From Bacillus sp. ISL-34 (lineage in GTDB: Bacteria; Bacillota; Bacilli; Bacillales; DSM-1321): DNA of 64,000 bases. The position numbers were made by a program, and so were the translations under genes. Below the pieces are notes generated by a model. It was not told the DNA's origin. It saw only the letters and a list, made by a program, of their open reading frames with translations, and did not search any database. Location: positions 1 through 64,000 of the forward strand of contig NZ_JAGGQJ010000018.1 in assembly GCF_018613325.1 (NCBI RefSeq). Reading direction: 5' to 3'. This document shows positions 9,396-18,026 of this stretch, one piece after another. How positions within the stretch are numbered: the first letter of the stretch is position 1; each line of letters starts with the position of its first letter.

Positions 9396-10874
9396 ATGGC
9401 AGAAGAAAAGTTGCCGAACTGGCTGAAAAATCGGGCGCATCTTTCACCGGATCGCCCAGCAATTGAGTTTGAAGGTCATACGTATAGCTTTCTTGAACTG
9501 CATACATTATCGGAGAAGATGGCTGGTAAGCTGGCAAGCATTGGCCTGGGCGCTGGCGATTCATGCGCGGTTCTGCTCCGTAACCATATTGATGGTGTTG
9601 TCGTTATCCATGCACTATTTTATCTCGGTGTGAAGATAGTGATGCTGAATAATAAGCTAACGGCAAAAGAGCTGTCCTGGCAGATCGAGGATAGTGGAAC
9701 TGCCTATCTGGTTTCAGAAGGATCCTTCTCAGGCAAACTCTTTGATATTGGTGAGATTCTCCCGGATTTGAACCTTCACTTAATGGAAGAATTGCCAGAT
9801 GGCACTGCGGAGATACTTGAAGAGTTTTACCTTGAAGATACCGCTACGATCATGTATACATCAGGTACGACAGGAAATCCAAAAGGGGTGATCCAAACAT
9901 TCGGCAACCATTGGTGGAGTGCCGTAGGGTCGGTTCTGAACCTTGGATTGCATGAGGAGGATTCTTGGTATTGTGCGGTTCCGATCTTTCATATTAGCGG
10001 TTTATCCATCTTGATGAAAAATGTGATTTATGGCATGAAAGTCGTCTTGGCGGAACGGTTCGATGAACGGGAAGCAAACCGGAGCATTCAGGAAAATGGC
10101 GTGACGATCATTTCGGTCGTGACGGCGATGCTTAATAGGATGGTTCAGGAATTGAAGGGAACAAGCTATCCAAAAACCTTTCGCTGTTTCCTGTTGGGCG
10201 GCGGCCCTGCACCCGTCCATTTACTTGAAGCATGTAAGGAGAAAGGGATTCCCGTCTATCAATCATATGGGATGACCGAAACGTCTTCACAGATTGTGAC
10301 GCTGGCACCGGAGTATAGCATGACAAAAATCGGCTCAGCGGGAAAGCCTTTATTTCCTTCGCAGTTACGGATAGAGAAAGGCGGCACTATGTGTGAACCG
10401 GGTGCAGTGGGTGAAATCGTGGTTTCAGGCCCGAATGTGACGAAAGGCTATTTTAATCGGATGGACGCTACACAGCAGGCCATTACCGATGGATGGCTTT
10501 ATACTGGGGACCTTGGTTATCTCGATGAAGAAGGCTTTTTATATGTGCTTGACCGACGCTCGGATTTAATCATCTCCGGCGGTGAAAATGTCTATCCGGC
10601 CGAGATTGAAAATATCCTCAGTAAGCACCCTGATGTTTTCGAAGCGGGAGTGACGGGGACTGACGATGAAAAGTGGGGGCAGGTCCCGCTTGCTTTTGTC
10701 GTCTTGCATCAAGGTGCAGAGCTTGATGAGAGCGAACTGCTGGAATATTGCAGGGGATATTTAGCATCCTATAAAATTCCCCGGAACGTGATTTTTTGTG
10801 ACGAGCTTCCCCGGAATGGCGCAAGCAAGCTTCTGAGACGGGAACTGAAGAAGCTAATGGGGGAAGGGCAATGA
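9396..10874 (+). CDS. menE: o-succinylbenzoate-CoA ligase MenE
   Basis: 492 aa ANL-family adenylating enzyme that activates o-succinylbenzoate with ATP and CoA. P-loop TIMYTSGTTGNPKGV is at residues 151-165, followed by QSYGMTETSS, the YTGDLGYLDEEG core and the hinge region DRRSDLIISGGENVYP; the C-terminal lysine region reads NGASKLLRREL. It is separated from menB by 86 nt and overlaps menC by 4 nt (ATGA). Confidence 0.95.
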   Translation: MAEEKLPNWLKNRAHLSPDRPAIEFEGHTYSFLELHTLSEKMAGKLASIGLGAGDSCAVLLRNHIDGVVVIHALFYLGVKIVMLNNKLTAKELSWQIEDSGTAYLVSEGSFSGKLFDIGEILPDLNLHLMEELPDGTAEILEEFYLEDTATIMYTSGTTGNPKGVIQTFGNHWWSAVGSVLNLGLHEEDSWYCAVPIFHISGLSILMKNVIYGMKVVLAERFDEREANRSIQENGVTIISVVTAMLNRMVQELKGTSYPKTFRCFLLGGGPAPVHLLEACKEKGIPVYQSYGMTETSSQIVTLAPEYSMTKIGSAGKPLFPSQLRIEKGGTMCEPGAVGEIVVSGPNVTKGYFNRMDATQQAITDGWLYTGDLGYLDEEGFLYVLDRRSDLIISGGENVYPAEIENILSKHPDVFEAGVTGTDDEKWGQVPLAFVVLHQGAELDESELLEYCRGYLASYKIPRNVIFCDELPRNGASKLLRRELKKLMGEGQ

Positions 10875-11977
10875 AGTTATCTTCCATTTCCCTAAAGCTC
10901 ATTAAGGCCCCTTTAAAGCGGCCATTCAAAACGCATCTCGAAACGGTAAGCGATCGGGAAGTGATAATTGTCGAAGCCATGGATAAGGATGGGTTGATTG
11001 GATACGGGGAAGCTGTGCCTTTTACAAGTCCTTGGTATACCGAGGAAACGATCAAAACATGCTTTCATATGTTGGATGACTTCTTAATCCCGCTGACATT
11101 GGCCAGTCAGATCAAGCATCCTGATGAGCTGCCGAACTTATGGAGCGGAATCAGACGGAATGCGATGGCGAAGTCAGCTTTAGAGCAGGCAATCCTCGAT
11201 TTATATGCGAAGCAGAAAGGGGTATACCTCGGACGGCTGTTTGGCGGCGAACGTAGTGAAGTGGCCGCTGGTGTAGTCGTTGCATCCAATGATATTGAAG
11301 ACGCGATGCGCCAGATCGAGGATTTTTCCGGATCTGGTTATCAGCGTTATAAAATAAAAATCAATCCACAAAATGATCTGGAGTTTTTAGCGGAAATACG
11401 TCGGGCCTATCCCGATATCCCGCTAATGGCAGATGCCAATTCAGCGTACACTCTTGATGACATCCCACATCTTCAGAAGCTTGATGTGTTCAATCTGATG
11501 ATGATTGAACAGCCGCTGGGACATGACGACATTGTGGAACATTCATTCTTGCAGAAACAGCTGCAGACACCCATTTGCCTGGATGAAAGCATAAATTCAT
11601 TTCATGATGCCAAAAGTGCGCTATCGCTCCAAAGCTGTGGGGTGATCAACATTAAGATGGCTAAGGTCGGCGGCTGGCTGGAAGCTGTAAGAATCCATGA
11701 TCTATGCCTGGGAAATGATGTGCCCGTTTGGTGCGGCGGTATGATTGAATTTGGCATATCACGTGCACATAATATCGCACTTGCTACATTAAAAGGGTTC
11801 ACGATTCCCGGGGATATATCATCTTCATCCCGTTATTGGGATGAAGATATAATTGATCCTGAAGTACTTGTCGAAAATGGCATGATCAAGGTTCCCGATA
11901 AAGCTGGAATCGGTTTTGCCATCAATGAAAAGCGGCTAAAGGAATTGACTACATATAATAAACTGTACAAGCAATAA
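10871..11977 (+). CDS. menC: o-succinylbenzoate synthase MenC
   Basis: 368 aa enolase-superfamily dehydratase acting on SHCHC. The catalytic KIK lies at residues 161-163, metal ligands at Asp188, Glu213 and Asp238, and the second lysine at 265 (KMAKVGG). Like other Bacillus MenC proteins it could also have N-acylamino-acid racemase side activity (family knowledge). The ATG is coupled to the menE stop. Last gene of the operon. Confidence 0.93.
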   Translation: MKLSSISLKLIKAPLKRPFKTHLETVSDREVIIVEAMDKDGLIGYGEAVPFTSPWYTEETIKTCFHMLDDFLIPLTLASQIKHPDELPNLWSGIRRNAMAKSALEQAILDLYAKQKGVYLGRLFGGERSEVAAGVVVASNDIEDAMRQIEDFSGSGYQRYKIKINPQNDLEFLAEIRRAYPDIPLMADANSAYTLDDIPHLQKLDVFNLMMIEQPLGHDDIVEHSFLQKQLQTPICLDESINSFHDAKSALSLQSCGVINIKMAKVGGWLEAVRIHDLCLGNDVPVWCGGMIEFGISRAHNIALATLKGFTIPGDISSSSRYWDEDIIDPEVLVENGMIKVPDKAGIGFAINEKRLKELTTYNKLYKQ

Positions 11978-11978
11978 C

Positions 11979-12016
11979 ATCAAAGGAGGTGATTTCCACC
12001 TCTTTTGATCAAATTT
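11979..12016 (+). terminator. Putative men operon terminator
   Basis: 13-bp stem from ATCAAAGGAGGTG to CACCTCTTTTGAT with one G-T pair and a short loop, 2 nt after the menC stop. The downstream T-run is only TTTT after CAAA, so efficiency is uncertain. Confidence 0.6.
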
Positions 12017-12132
12017 TGATAATCCTCTATCTCCTTTTGCCCCCACGGTCTACTTAACTCACCCATTTAGTAATTTTTTGGACGGAAACCCCACCCTTTT
12101 GGAAAATAATTTTAATAAGATAACAAATATCC

Positions 12133-12149
12133 GTTTGTAGACAAAAGCT
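12133..12149 (+). repeat. Composite-element box, copy 1 (GTTTGTAGACAAAAGCT)
   Basis: This box recurs as GTTTGTCGACAAAAGCT on the minus strand at 33213-33229 and GTTTGTCGACAAAAGG at 62379-62394. In all three places it precedes a related downstream module. Here it stands 33 nt before a phased array. Confidence 0.6.
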
Positions 12150-12181
12150 AAGACCCTGGAGGTTGGTAAAAATTCTTCAAC

Positions 12182-12297
12182 GGCTGAATAAAGTGCGGTA
12201 TAGGTCGAATAAATTTGAGCACGGTCGAATAAAGTTCTGTGTAGGTCGAATAAATGCGAGAACGGTCGAATAAAGTACGTTGAAGGTCGAAATAAGT
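12182..12297 (+). repeat. Phased array (a), family B motif GGTCGAATAAA, 6 units
   Basis: Units begin at 12182, 12203, 12223, 12244, 12264 and 12285, spacing 21/20/21/20/21. The first reads GGCTGAATAAA and the last GGTCGAAATAA. Bases between motifs are not conserved. The array lies between the end of the men operon and a small downstream gene. I see no coding signals across it. Confidence 0.85.
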
Positions 12298-12380
12298 ATC
12301 TCCGGCTTAACTGAAACGTTTTATAAAAAAATACTGGTATACAAACTTGCTTTTCTTCGAATTTTAGCAAAATGAGATTC

Positions 12381-12540
12381 GGAATGGTCTCATCCCGAAC
12401 CCTTTTTACGGTAATCCTCATTGAATTGAAGAAATTTGCGACACTCCTGCCGAAAAGCTGGCTAGCCAACACCCCGCTAGATGCTTGGCAGACAGTCGGC
12501 GGAAAGGAGAGCGGATTTCTGAATTCAACTGAAACATTTT
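12381..12540 (+). repeat. Composite-element downstream module, copy 1
   Basis: It contains GGTCTCATCCCGAACC, GAAATTTGCGACACTCCTGC, GCTGGCTAGCC, GGAGAGCGGATTTC and ACTGAAACATTTTTT in this order. The same blocks in the same order occur at 62395-62730. A shorter copy lies inverted at 32822-32897. No credible gene is present in the surrounding 12017-12743 gap. Confidence 0.75.
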
Positions 12541-12694
12541 TTTATTGTCTAGAGTCTGCAAATATTTTTTTATCTCCAGTATTACCTTAGAAAACGGGAT
12601 TTTAGAGAAGGAAAATCATTGGAATGGACCGATCAGGCATATTTTTTTTCGGAAAATGGGGCTTTGTCTATTTTTTCTTTATTGGATTATTTTG

Positions 12695-12700
12695 TATAAT
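12695..12700 (+). promoter_or_regulatory. Candidate -10 box for the small gene at 12744
   Basis: A perfect TATAAT stands 44 nt before the start codon in a T-rich stretch. No good -35 was found at 16-18 nt. Confidence 0.35.
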
Positions 12701-12743
12701 AAATTAAAAGAATGGCAACCAAGGGAAAGGGAGGGGAGAGTGT

Positions 12744-12893
12744 ATGAAGAAAAAACCGTACCTTATTGCGGAGATTCTACTAAGAAGAGGCATGCCGGAC
12801 TATGTCATTAAAGAAGTGACGGCATTGGAAGAGTGTGAGCTGTTTCTTTTGAAGAGAAAGTGGGGCCTATATGACCGGAAGACAGGTGCGTAA
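12744..12893 (+). CDS. Small hypothetical protein, 49 aa
   Basis: The ATG at 12744 follows a strong purine-rich site (GGGAGGGGAGAG) and opens a 49-codon frame that begins MKKKPYLIAEILLRRGMPDY and ends in LYDRKTGA. It is basic and amphipathic with no membrane segment. The clean ribosome binding site, upstream TATAAT and isolated position favour a real gene. I do not recognise the family. Confidence 0.55.
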   Translation: MKKKPYLIAEILLRRGMPDYVIKEVTALEECELFLLKRKWGLYDRKTGA

Positions 12894-12902
12894 ATGAATA
12901 AA

Positions 12903-12941
12903 AGTAAAAAGGGAACCGTTTCGGTTCTGGCCGGTCCCCAT
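12903..12941 (-). terminator. dctR terminator
   Basis: GGGAACCG pairs with CGGTCCCC around an inner GAACCG/CGGTTC hairpin. Read on the minus strand it ends in CCCTTTTTAC, just after the dctR stop. Confidence 0.65.
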
Positions 12942-12946
12942 GCGTT

Positions 12947-13642
12947 TTAAAGTTTTTTAAGCCGGTACCTATTGACTGGACGGCCTATGCTGCCATATTG
13001 TACGTCAAGCTGAAGGACCTCTTCGCCATGCAAGTATTCAAGATAGCGCCTTGCAGTAACTCTGGCGATTCCAATCCCATCAGCCACTTCTTCTGCAGAA
13101 AGTGACCCAGGCTGGGTCTTTATGAACTTCGTCACTTGTTCAAGAGTCGCGCCATTCAATCCTTTGGGAACATCATATTTCGGACTCGCTTCAGAATTTG
13201 TTTTATGTTGAAAGAGAATCCGGTCGAGCTGATTTTGAGAAATTTGATGATCAGGTTCAACGTCCATCCGAAAAGCAAAGTATTGTTCCAGCGTATGTTT
13301 TAGCCTTTCGAATTTAAATGGCTTGATTAAATAGTCAAAAGCCCCGTTCTGTATCATTTTTCTGATCGTTTTCTGATCATTTGCCGCTGAAATGATGATG
13401 ACATCCACATCAATTTGCTCTTTTCTGATTTGATAAAGTGTATCAACCCCGTTTAAAGATGGCATGAAGATGTCCAAAATGACAAGGTCGGGTTTAGACT
13501 GCCTGATTTTTTCCAGACCTTCAAGCCCATTTGAAGCTGTATCAACGACTTTAAAAGCAGGCAGGCGCTCGATGAACTGTTTGTTGACCTCTTGGACCAT
13601 TGGGTCGTCTTCTATTAAAAGTACACGAATTTCGTTAGTCAT
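12947..13642 (-). CDS. dctR: Response regulator, CitB/DctR family
   Basis: 231 aa. The receiver domain at about 1-120 has the acidic pocket EDD (11-13), phospho-acceptor Asp57 (VILDIFMPS) and Lys in LIKPFKF. The C-terminal part is a helix-turn-helix of the CitB class (LSAEEVADGIGIARVTARRYLEYL). It is the output half of a C4-dicarboxylate two-component pair (B. subtilis DctR/MalR type). It overlaps the kinase gene by 8 nt, indicating coupling. The identity as DctR rather than another CitB-class regulator rests on the adjacent DctB-like gene. Confidence 0.85.
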   Translation of the reverse strand: MTNEIRVLLIEDDPMVQEVNKQFIERLPAFKVVDTASNGLEGLEKIRQSKPDLVILDIFMPSLNGVDTLYQIRKEQIDVDVIIISAANDQKTIRKMIQNGAFDYLIKPFKFERLKHTLEQYFAFRMDVEPDHQISQNQLDRILFQHKTNSEASPKYDVPKGLNGATLEQVTKFIKTQPGSLSAEEVADGIGIARVTARRYLEYLHGEEVLQLDVQYGSIGRPVNRYRLKKL

Positions 13643-15245
13643 TTTGGTTCTCCTCTATATCATGCATTGGAAAAGAAAGAAAAAAGCTTGTTCCTTCGTT
13701 AGGGCGTGTCGTGAATTTCATTTCGCCGTTCGCTTTTTTTACAATTTGGTCTATTAGATAAAGACCAATTCCTGATCCTTCTGCACCTTTTGTAGTAAAA
13801 CCATACTCGAATATATCTTTATGAATGTCCTCGGGAATGCCGGGTCCATTATCCTCAAGCACGATTTGACAATGACGTTCATCCTGGTAGATGGATAGAT
13901 AAACCTGTTTTGTTTCCTCTGAACAATGCTTTAGCGCTGCGAATGAGTTTTCGATCAGGTTTCCGATTATCAAAACAAAATCGTGATGATCCAAATCAGC
14001 GGGGAAGCGGTCCAATTTTGTGTGCTTGTCCATGATGAGCTCGATTCCGAGTTCCCGTCCCAAGGAGATCTTACTTAATATCAGCCCCACTAAATTATCA
14101 TCGTGAATGTGCTTCGTTAAAAACCTGGTCAATTCCTCTTGTTCTTCCGTGATCTGAAAAATGTAATGCAGCGCTTCGTCAAGATTGCCTAGCTGAATCA
14201 ATCCTGCTATCGTATGGAGCTTGTTCATATGTTCATGGTTTTGAACACGCAGGGCTTCAACGAATGCTTTGACGCTAGTCAACTCTTCAGCTAGCTTCGT
14301 CACATCGGTGCGATCCTGGAAAATGGCCACGGCACCGATCGTTTTATCCGCAATCTTTATCGGTACCCGGTTGCTTACGATATTCCTGTTTTGAACGGAG
14401 ATTTCCTGATTGAAGATGGGAGATGTCCGGTCGAGCACTTCCGGGAGACGGGTATCATGGATAATATCATTGATATTCTGGCCAATGACCGCACCGTTGA
14501 TATTGAATATTTGCTTAGCCTTTTCATTGAAAATCGTGATTGTCTGATTATTATCTATGGCGATGACTCCTTCATGCATGGCATTGAAAGCAGCTGTCCT
14601 TTCAACCAACATCCGTGAAATTTCATGTGGTTCAAGTTGGAAGGTCTCTTTTTTTATCCTTCTTGCCATGAGCCATGAGCCGCATACCCCGAATAGAAGA
14701 GTCAGGACAAGGATAATCCCGATTTCGCCTTTAAGGTCCTTGATTAACTCCGGTATCGTGGGCAAGATATTCCCAACCAGAACGACGCCGATTTGCTCTC
14801 TATCTCTATCAAGGATCGGGACGAAGGCACGGACGGAAATGCCAAGTTCGCCAGCAGCCTTTGAAAGGTATTCGTGTTCAGCGAACGCAGCGCTTTCGTC
14901 GCTGCTGCCCGAGGGGGTTCCCAATTGGCTGAACACGGGGTGGGAATACCGTATATGCTGATTGTTGAGTACAACGATATAATCTGCTTGATGGATTTTC
15001 CTTAAGTTTTCAATAATCGGATTGAGCTGCGTCCATCCTTCAGGCTCTCGCACCAATTTTTGTACTTCAGGGAGTTCGGCAATGGTATGGGCAGTGATCA
15101 TGGATCTTTTGCCGATTTCATCTTCCCTTACCGAAACGATATTTCCAAATATAAAAATCCCGCCTATAAGTATCGAAAAAGCGACGATTACGAATGATAG
15201 CAGGGTGATTTTAATTTGTATGGGCATATGAAAGGATTTATCCAT
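13635..15245 (-). CDS. dctS: Sensor histidine kinase, CitA/DctS family
   Basis: 536 aa. TM1 is at about 12-34, an extracytoplasmic PAS-like sensor at about 40-170, TM2 at about 175-195, and a cytoplasmic PAS domain at about 220-310. The H-box reads VQNHEHMNKLHTIAGL. The ATPase has N-box GNLIENSFAAL, G1 DNGPGIPEDI and G2 GAEGSGIGLYLI. This is the architecture of CitA/DcuS/DctS kinases, which sense citrate or C4-dicarboxylates. GGAGG lies before the ATG. It is divergent from dctB by 140 nt. Confidence 0.88.
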   Translation of the reverse strand: MDKSFHMPIQIKITLLSFVIVAFSILIGGIFIFGNIVSVREDEIGKRSMITAHTIAELPEVQKLVREPEGWTQLNPIIENLRKIHQADYIVVLNNQHIRYSHPVFSQLGTPSGSSDESAAFAEHEYLSKAAGELGISVRAFVPILDRDREQIGVVLVGNILPTIPELIKDLKGEIGIILVLTLLFGVCGSWLMARRIKKETFQLEPHEISRMLVERTAAFNAMHEGVIAIDNNQTITIFNEKAKQIFNINGAVIGQNINDIIHDTRLPEVLDRTSPIFNQEISVQNRNIVSNRVPIKIADKTIGAVAIFQDRTDVTKLAEELTSVKAFVEALRVQNHEHMNKLHTIAGLIQLGNLDEALHYIFQITEEQEELTRFLTKHIHDDNLVGLILSKISLGRELGIELIMDKHTKLDRFPADLDHHDFVLIIGNLIENSFAALKHCSEETKQVYLSIYQDERHCQIVLEDNGPGIPEDIHKDIFEYGFTTKGAEGSGIGLYLIDQIVKKANGEMKFTTRPNEGTSFFLSFPMHDIEENQND

Positions 15246-15325
15246 TGTTTTTCCTCCATTACTTCTATACTTTATAGTAACAGAATTTCTATCACTTTTC
15301 GCTATTTTTCGCGCATTGTATTACG

Positions 15326-15340
15326 ACAGCAAAAAGCTGT
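15326..15340 (+). promoter_or_regulatory. Inverted repeat in the dctS-dctB divergent region
   Basis: ACAGC-AAAAA-GCTGT lies 7 nt upstream of a TAGAAT -10-like sequence that would read toward dctB. It is a possible regulator site by position only. Confidence 0.3.
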
Positions 15341-15385
15341 GATAGAATAGTGATTATGTGAAGTGAGCGGTGAGGTGTTGTCGGT

Positions 15386-16450
15386 ATGCGTGCATTATGG
15401 GGGTACTTCTTATTAATTGGCTTGGGGCTGTTGATAGCAGTCTATATATCGTTTCAATCGTTCTTTACAAGCTTCGGTTTCAATTTGCCGAAGGATGAGG
15501 AGCAGGTCGGGATGAAGGATCAAATCGTGATTAAGTTCAGTCATGTCGTTGCCGAAAATACACCTAAAGGTCTAGCTGCTAACCGATTTGCCCAACTTGT
15601 TGATGAATATACAGATCATCGTGTCAAAATCGAAGTTTATCCTAATCAGTCATTATATAGTGATCATGAAGAAATCGAAGCATTACAAGAAAACAAGGTG
15701 CAGATGATTGCTCCAACAACATCTAAAATTACGAGCATATCAAAGAAATGGATGCTGTTGGACCTCCCTTACGTCTTTCCAACGGACGCTGCCTTGCAGG
15801 AAGCGTTGAATGGGGAAGTGGGGGAAGAGCTGCTAAAGCAGCTAAATACCATCGATATCGAGGGACTCGCATTTTGGTCGAATAACTATAAACAGATTAC
15901 AAGCAATAAACCGATACGGCATCCAAGTGATTTTGCAGGAAAGAATTTTAGAATCATGCCAAGTGAAGTCCTGAAAAGCCAATTCAAGCATTTTGGGGCG
16001 ACAACTGCTGAGCTGGAGTTTAATGAAACGTTTAAAAGCCTTGAAATCAAAGAAACGGACAGCCAGGAAAATACGATTTCGAATATCTATTCCAAGAAAT
16101 TATATGAGGTGCAAAAATATTTAACGATCAGTGATCATGGCTATTTAGGGTATGTCGTCATGATAAACAAGCCGTTTTGGGACAAACTCCCGTTGGATAT
16201 TCAGCTGCAAATCCAACGGGCGATGGATGATACAACGAAATGGCTATGGTTCAAATCAAATGAATTGAATCAGGAACAGCTTCGGGAAATCCAGCAAAAA
16301 TCGAATATCGACATCTATACACTGTCAGATGAGGAAAAGAAGGAATGGATGGATGAGATGAGCGTCATCTATCCGGAATTCGAATCAACGATTGGAACCG
16401 AATTGATGACGAAAATGGAAAAGATCCGTAAGAAGCATTTAAAGGAATAA
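15386..16450 (+). CDS. dctB: TRAP-type C4-dicarboxylate binding protein, DctB-like co-sensor
   Basis: 354 aa of the DctP solute-binding family: hydrophobic N-terminal segment at about 6-28, then IVIKFSHVVAENTPKG, VKIEVYPNQSLYSDHEEIEAL and FRIMPSEVLKSQFKHFGATT. No TRAP membrane subunits (DctQ/DctM) occur nearby, while a DctS-DctR pair is divergent. This matches B. subtilis DctB, which works with DctS as a sensor rather than in transport. The N-terminus lacks a lipobox, so it may stay membrane-anchored. The function is inferred from family and context. Confidence 0.82.
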   Translation: MRALWGYFLLIGLGLLIAVYISFQSFFTSFGFNLPKDEEQVGMKDQIVIKFSHVVAENTPKGLAANRFAQLVDEYTDHRVKIEVYPNQSLYSDHEEIEALQENKVQMIAPTTSKITSISKKWMLLDLPYVFPTDAALQEALNGEVGEELLKQLNTIDIEGLAFWSNNYKQITSNKPIRHPSDFAGKNFRIMPSEVLKSQFKHFGATTAELEFNETFKSLEIKETDSQENTISNIYSKKLYEVQKYLTISDHGYLGYVVMINKPFWDKLPLDIQLQIQRAMDDTTKWLWFKSNELNQEQLREIQQKSNIDIYTLSDEEKKEWMDEMSVIYPEFESTIGTELMTKMEKIRKKHLKE

Positions 16451-16466
16451 CTAAATGGTGGGGAAC

Positions 16467-16506
16467 AAAAAAAGAGCGGACCCAAAGGGCCTGCTCCTTT
16501 TTTTTC
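16467..16506 (+). terminator. Bidirectional terminator between dctB and the zinc-binding lipoprotein gene
   Basis: GAGCGGACCC-AAA-GGGCCTGCTC with A-run before and eight T after. It serves dctB on the plus strand and the convergent gene on the minus strand. Confidence 0.85.
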
Positions 16507-17474
16507 TATTGCAATGCAGTTTGCAGTGTCTTGATATTTTTTTCCATTAAACTGAAGTAATCTTCGCCGGCTTCGATATCTTTATCCGTCAACACGGAAA
16601 GGTTATGGAGCTCAAGTGATTTCGCTCCCATCTCCTTTTGGATGATCTCGGTTAGTTTAGAACTGATATTCTGCTCAAAGATGACGTAGTTCAAGTCTTC
16701 TTCTTCAGCCATGGTTACGATTTTCCCCAGTTCCTTTTGAGAAGGTTCGTTTGATGACGTTAGTCCTGTAACGCCAATTTGTTCCAATCCGTAGCGTTCC
16801 TCCCAATAACCATAAGCAGAATGGGAAACGATGATCTTATTGGTACGGCCCGACTCGATCGTCGTCGCGAATTTTTCATCAAGTGCCTTAAGCTTTTCGG
16901 AAAGCTTGTTGAATTGGCTGTCGAAATATTCTTCCTGTTCCGGCATTTTTTTCGTTAATTCGTCCTTGATGGTTTTAGCCATGTCAATGGAATAGAGGGG
17001 ATCTAACCACAAATGCGGATTGACGTCCCCATGGTCATGACCGTCGTCTTCATGAGCATGTTCCTCTTCGTGTGCATGTTCCTCTTCGTGTGCATGTTCC
17101 TCTTCATCAAGATGAACCGTTTCGCCAACAGCGATTGTACTGACGCCTTCTTTGCTTAGAATTGGTTCAGCCTTGGTTACAAAGCCTTCAAGATTATAGC
17201 CAATATAGAAAAACAGGTCTGATTCAGCCATTTTTACTATATCTTTTTGAGAAGGTTCGAATGAGTGTTCATCCGTTCCGGGAGGATAAACCGTCTCGAC
17301 ATTTACGTACTCCCCGCCAATGGCCTCCGTGAAGTATTGTAAAGGGTAAACCGTCGTATATATATCTAAGGCATCCTTGGCTTCTTCTTTACTCGATTCA
17401 CCCTTTGAGTTGCCGCAGGCTGACAGAAATAGCGCAGTAACAAGGAAAAGTGAGAGTAATGCTCGAATTTTCAT
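16506..17474 (-). CDS. znuA: Zinc ABC transporter substrate-binding lipoprotein, ZnuA/AdcA type
   Basis: 322 aa. Signal peptide with lipobox LSAC, lipidated Cys20. This is a cluster A-I metal-binding protein with ligands in GTDEHSFEPSQ, NPHLWLDP and VSHSAYGYW. Between the first two histidine segments is a loop rich in His and Glu made of three EEEHAH repeats (18-nt period in DNA) plus DDGHDHGD, typical of zinc-selective family members. The ATG at 17474 has AAAGGAG; the long in-frame 5' extension is not used. No permease or ATPase gene is adjacent, so it must partner with a transporter elsewhere. Confidence 0.9.
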   Translation of the reverse strand: MKIRALLSLFLVTALFLSACGNSKGESSKEEAKDALDIYTTVYPLQYFTEAIGGEYVNVETVYPPGTDEHSFEPSQKDIVKMAESDLFFYIGYNLEGFVTKAEPILSKEGVSTIAVGETVHLDEEEHAHEEEHAHEEEHAHEDDGHDHGDVNPHLWLDPLYSIDMAKTIKDELTKKMPEQEEYFDSQFNKLSEKLKALDEKFATTIESGRTNKIIVSHSAYGYWEERYGLEQIGVTGLTSSNEPSQKELGKIVTMAEEEDLNYVIFEQNISSKLTEIIQKEMGAKSLELHNLSVLTDKDIEAGEDYFSLMEKNIKTLQTALQ

Positions 17475-17491
17475 ATGAAATTCTCCTTTAT

Positions 17492-17512
17492 AATTCGTAT
17501 TGATTACGATTT
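17492..17512 (-). promoter_or_regulatory. Zur box 1 upstream of znuA
   Basis: Inverted repeat AAATCGTAAT-C-AATACGAATT on the minus strand, close to the Bacillus Zur/Fur-family consensus, 18 nt before the znuA ATG. Predicted to repress under zinc sufficiency. Confidence 0.75.
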
Positions 17513-17527
17513 GAATTTTATGTGGTA

Positions 17528-17548
17528 AAAACGAAATGATTACGATTT
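17528..17548 (-). promoter_or_regulatory. Zur box 2 upstream of znuA
   Basis: AAATCGTAAT-C-ATTTCGTTTT on the minus strand, centred 36 bp from box 1. The tandem arrangement would allow cooperative Zur binding. Confidence 0.65.
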
Positions 17549-17595
17549 GACTTCTGTATGATACAAAAGATTGCAAAAGAAAGCAAGGGTTTTTT

Positions 17596-17835
17596 CTAAT
17601 GCTCCTCACTTTTTTCATTTTTTTCAGGAACAAGATCAATGCCTCCTGGATGAAACGGATGACATTTAAGAATCCGGATGAGTGCTAACCAGCTTCCTTT
17701 TATAGGTCCGAAACGATTTATCGCTTCCAAACCATAATGGGAACAAGTTGGGTAAAAACGGCAGGTAGGCGGTTTTAATGGAGAAATAGCAACTTGGTAA
17801 AAACGGATGATTCCCATTAATATTTTTTTCAACAC
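17596..17835 (-). CDS. yidD: Membrane protein insertion efficiency factor YidD
   Basis: 79 aa with the family signature: amphipathic N-terminus, then [39 protein letters not shown]. It assists YidC-type insertion of membrane proteins. The start is GTG at 17835 with only a modest GAGATG site; an internal ATG six codons in is possible. It lies upstream of znuA on the same strand with a 121-nt gap holding the two Zur boxes, so znuA is probably transcribed separately. Confidence 0.93.
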   Translation of the reverse strand: MLKKILMGIIRFYQVAISPLKPPTCRFYPTCSHYGLEAINRFGPIKGSWLALIRILKCHPFHPGGIDLVPEKNEKSEEH

Positions 17836-18026
17836 AATGCTTTCATCTCTTTTCGAGTAAATTGACTACCCTCCATTATAGCATATTTTCTAAATTTCCA
17901 ATAAGGGTAAAAAAGGAATGAGCATTTTGGTAATCCGATTGATATAATGAGAATTAATTTTAAAGGATGAAATATATTGTTATTCAAGGTAAAATAGAGA
18001 TGACATACAATTAAGGAGTGAATTAA

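Noticed and set aside
11979-12009. AAAGGAGGTGAT in the menC terminator stem as a strong ribosome binding site for a hidden gene
   Set aside because: It is paired in the hairpin, and no usable start with a sizeable frame follows.
12059-12590. Frames of 72-137 codons in the gap after menC
   Set aside because: They run through the phased array and the dispersed module; no start signals.
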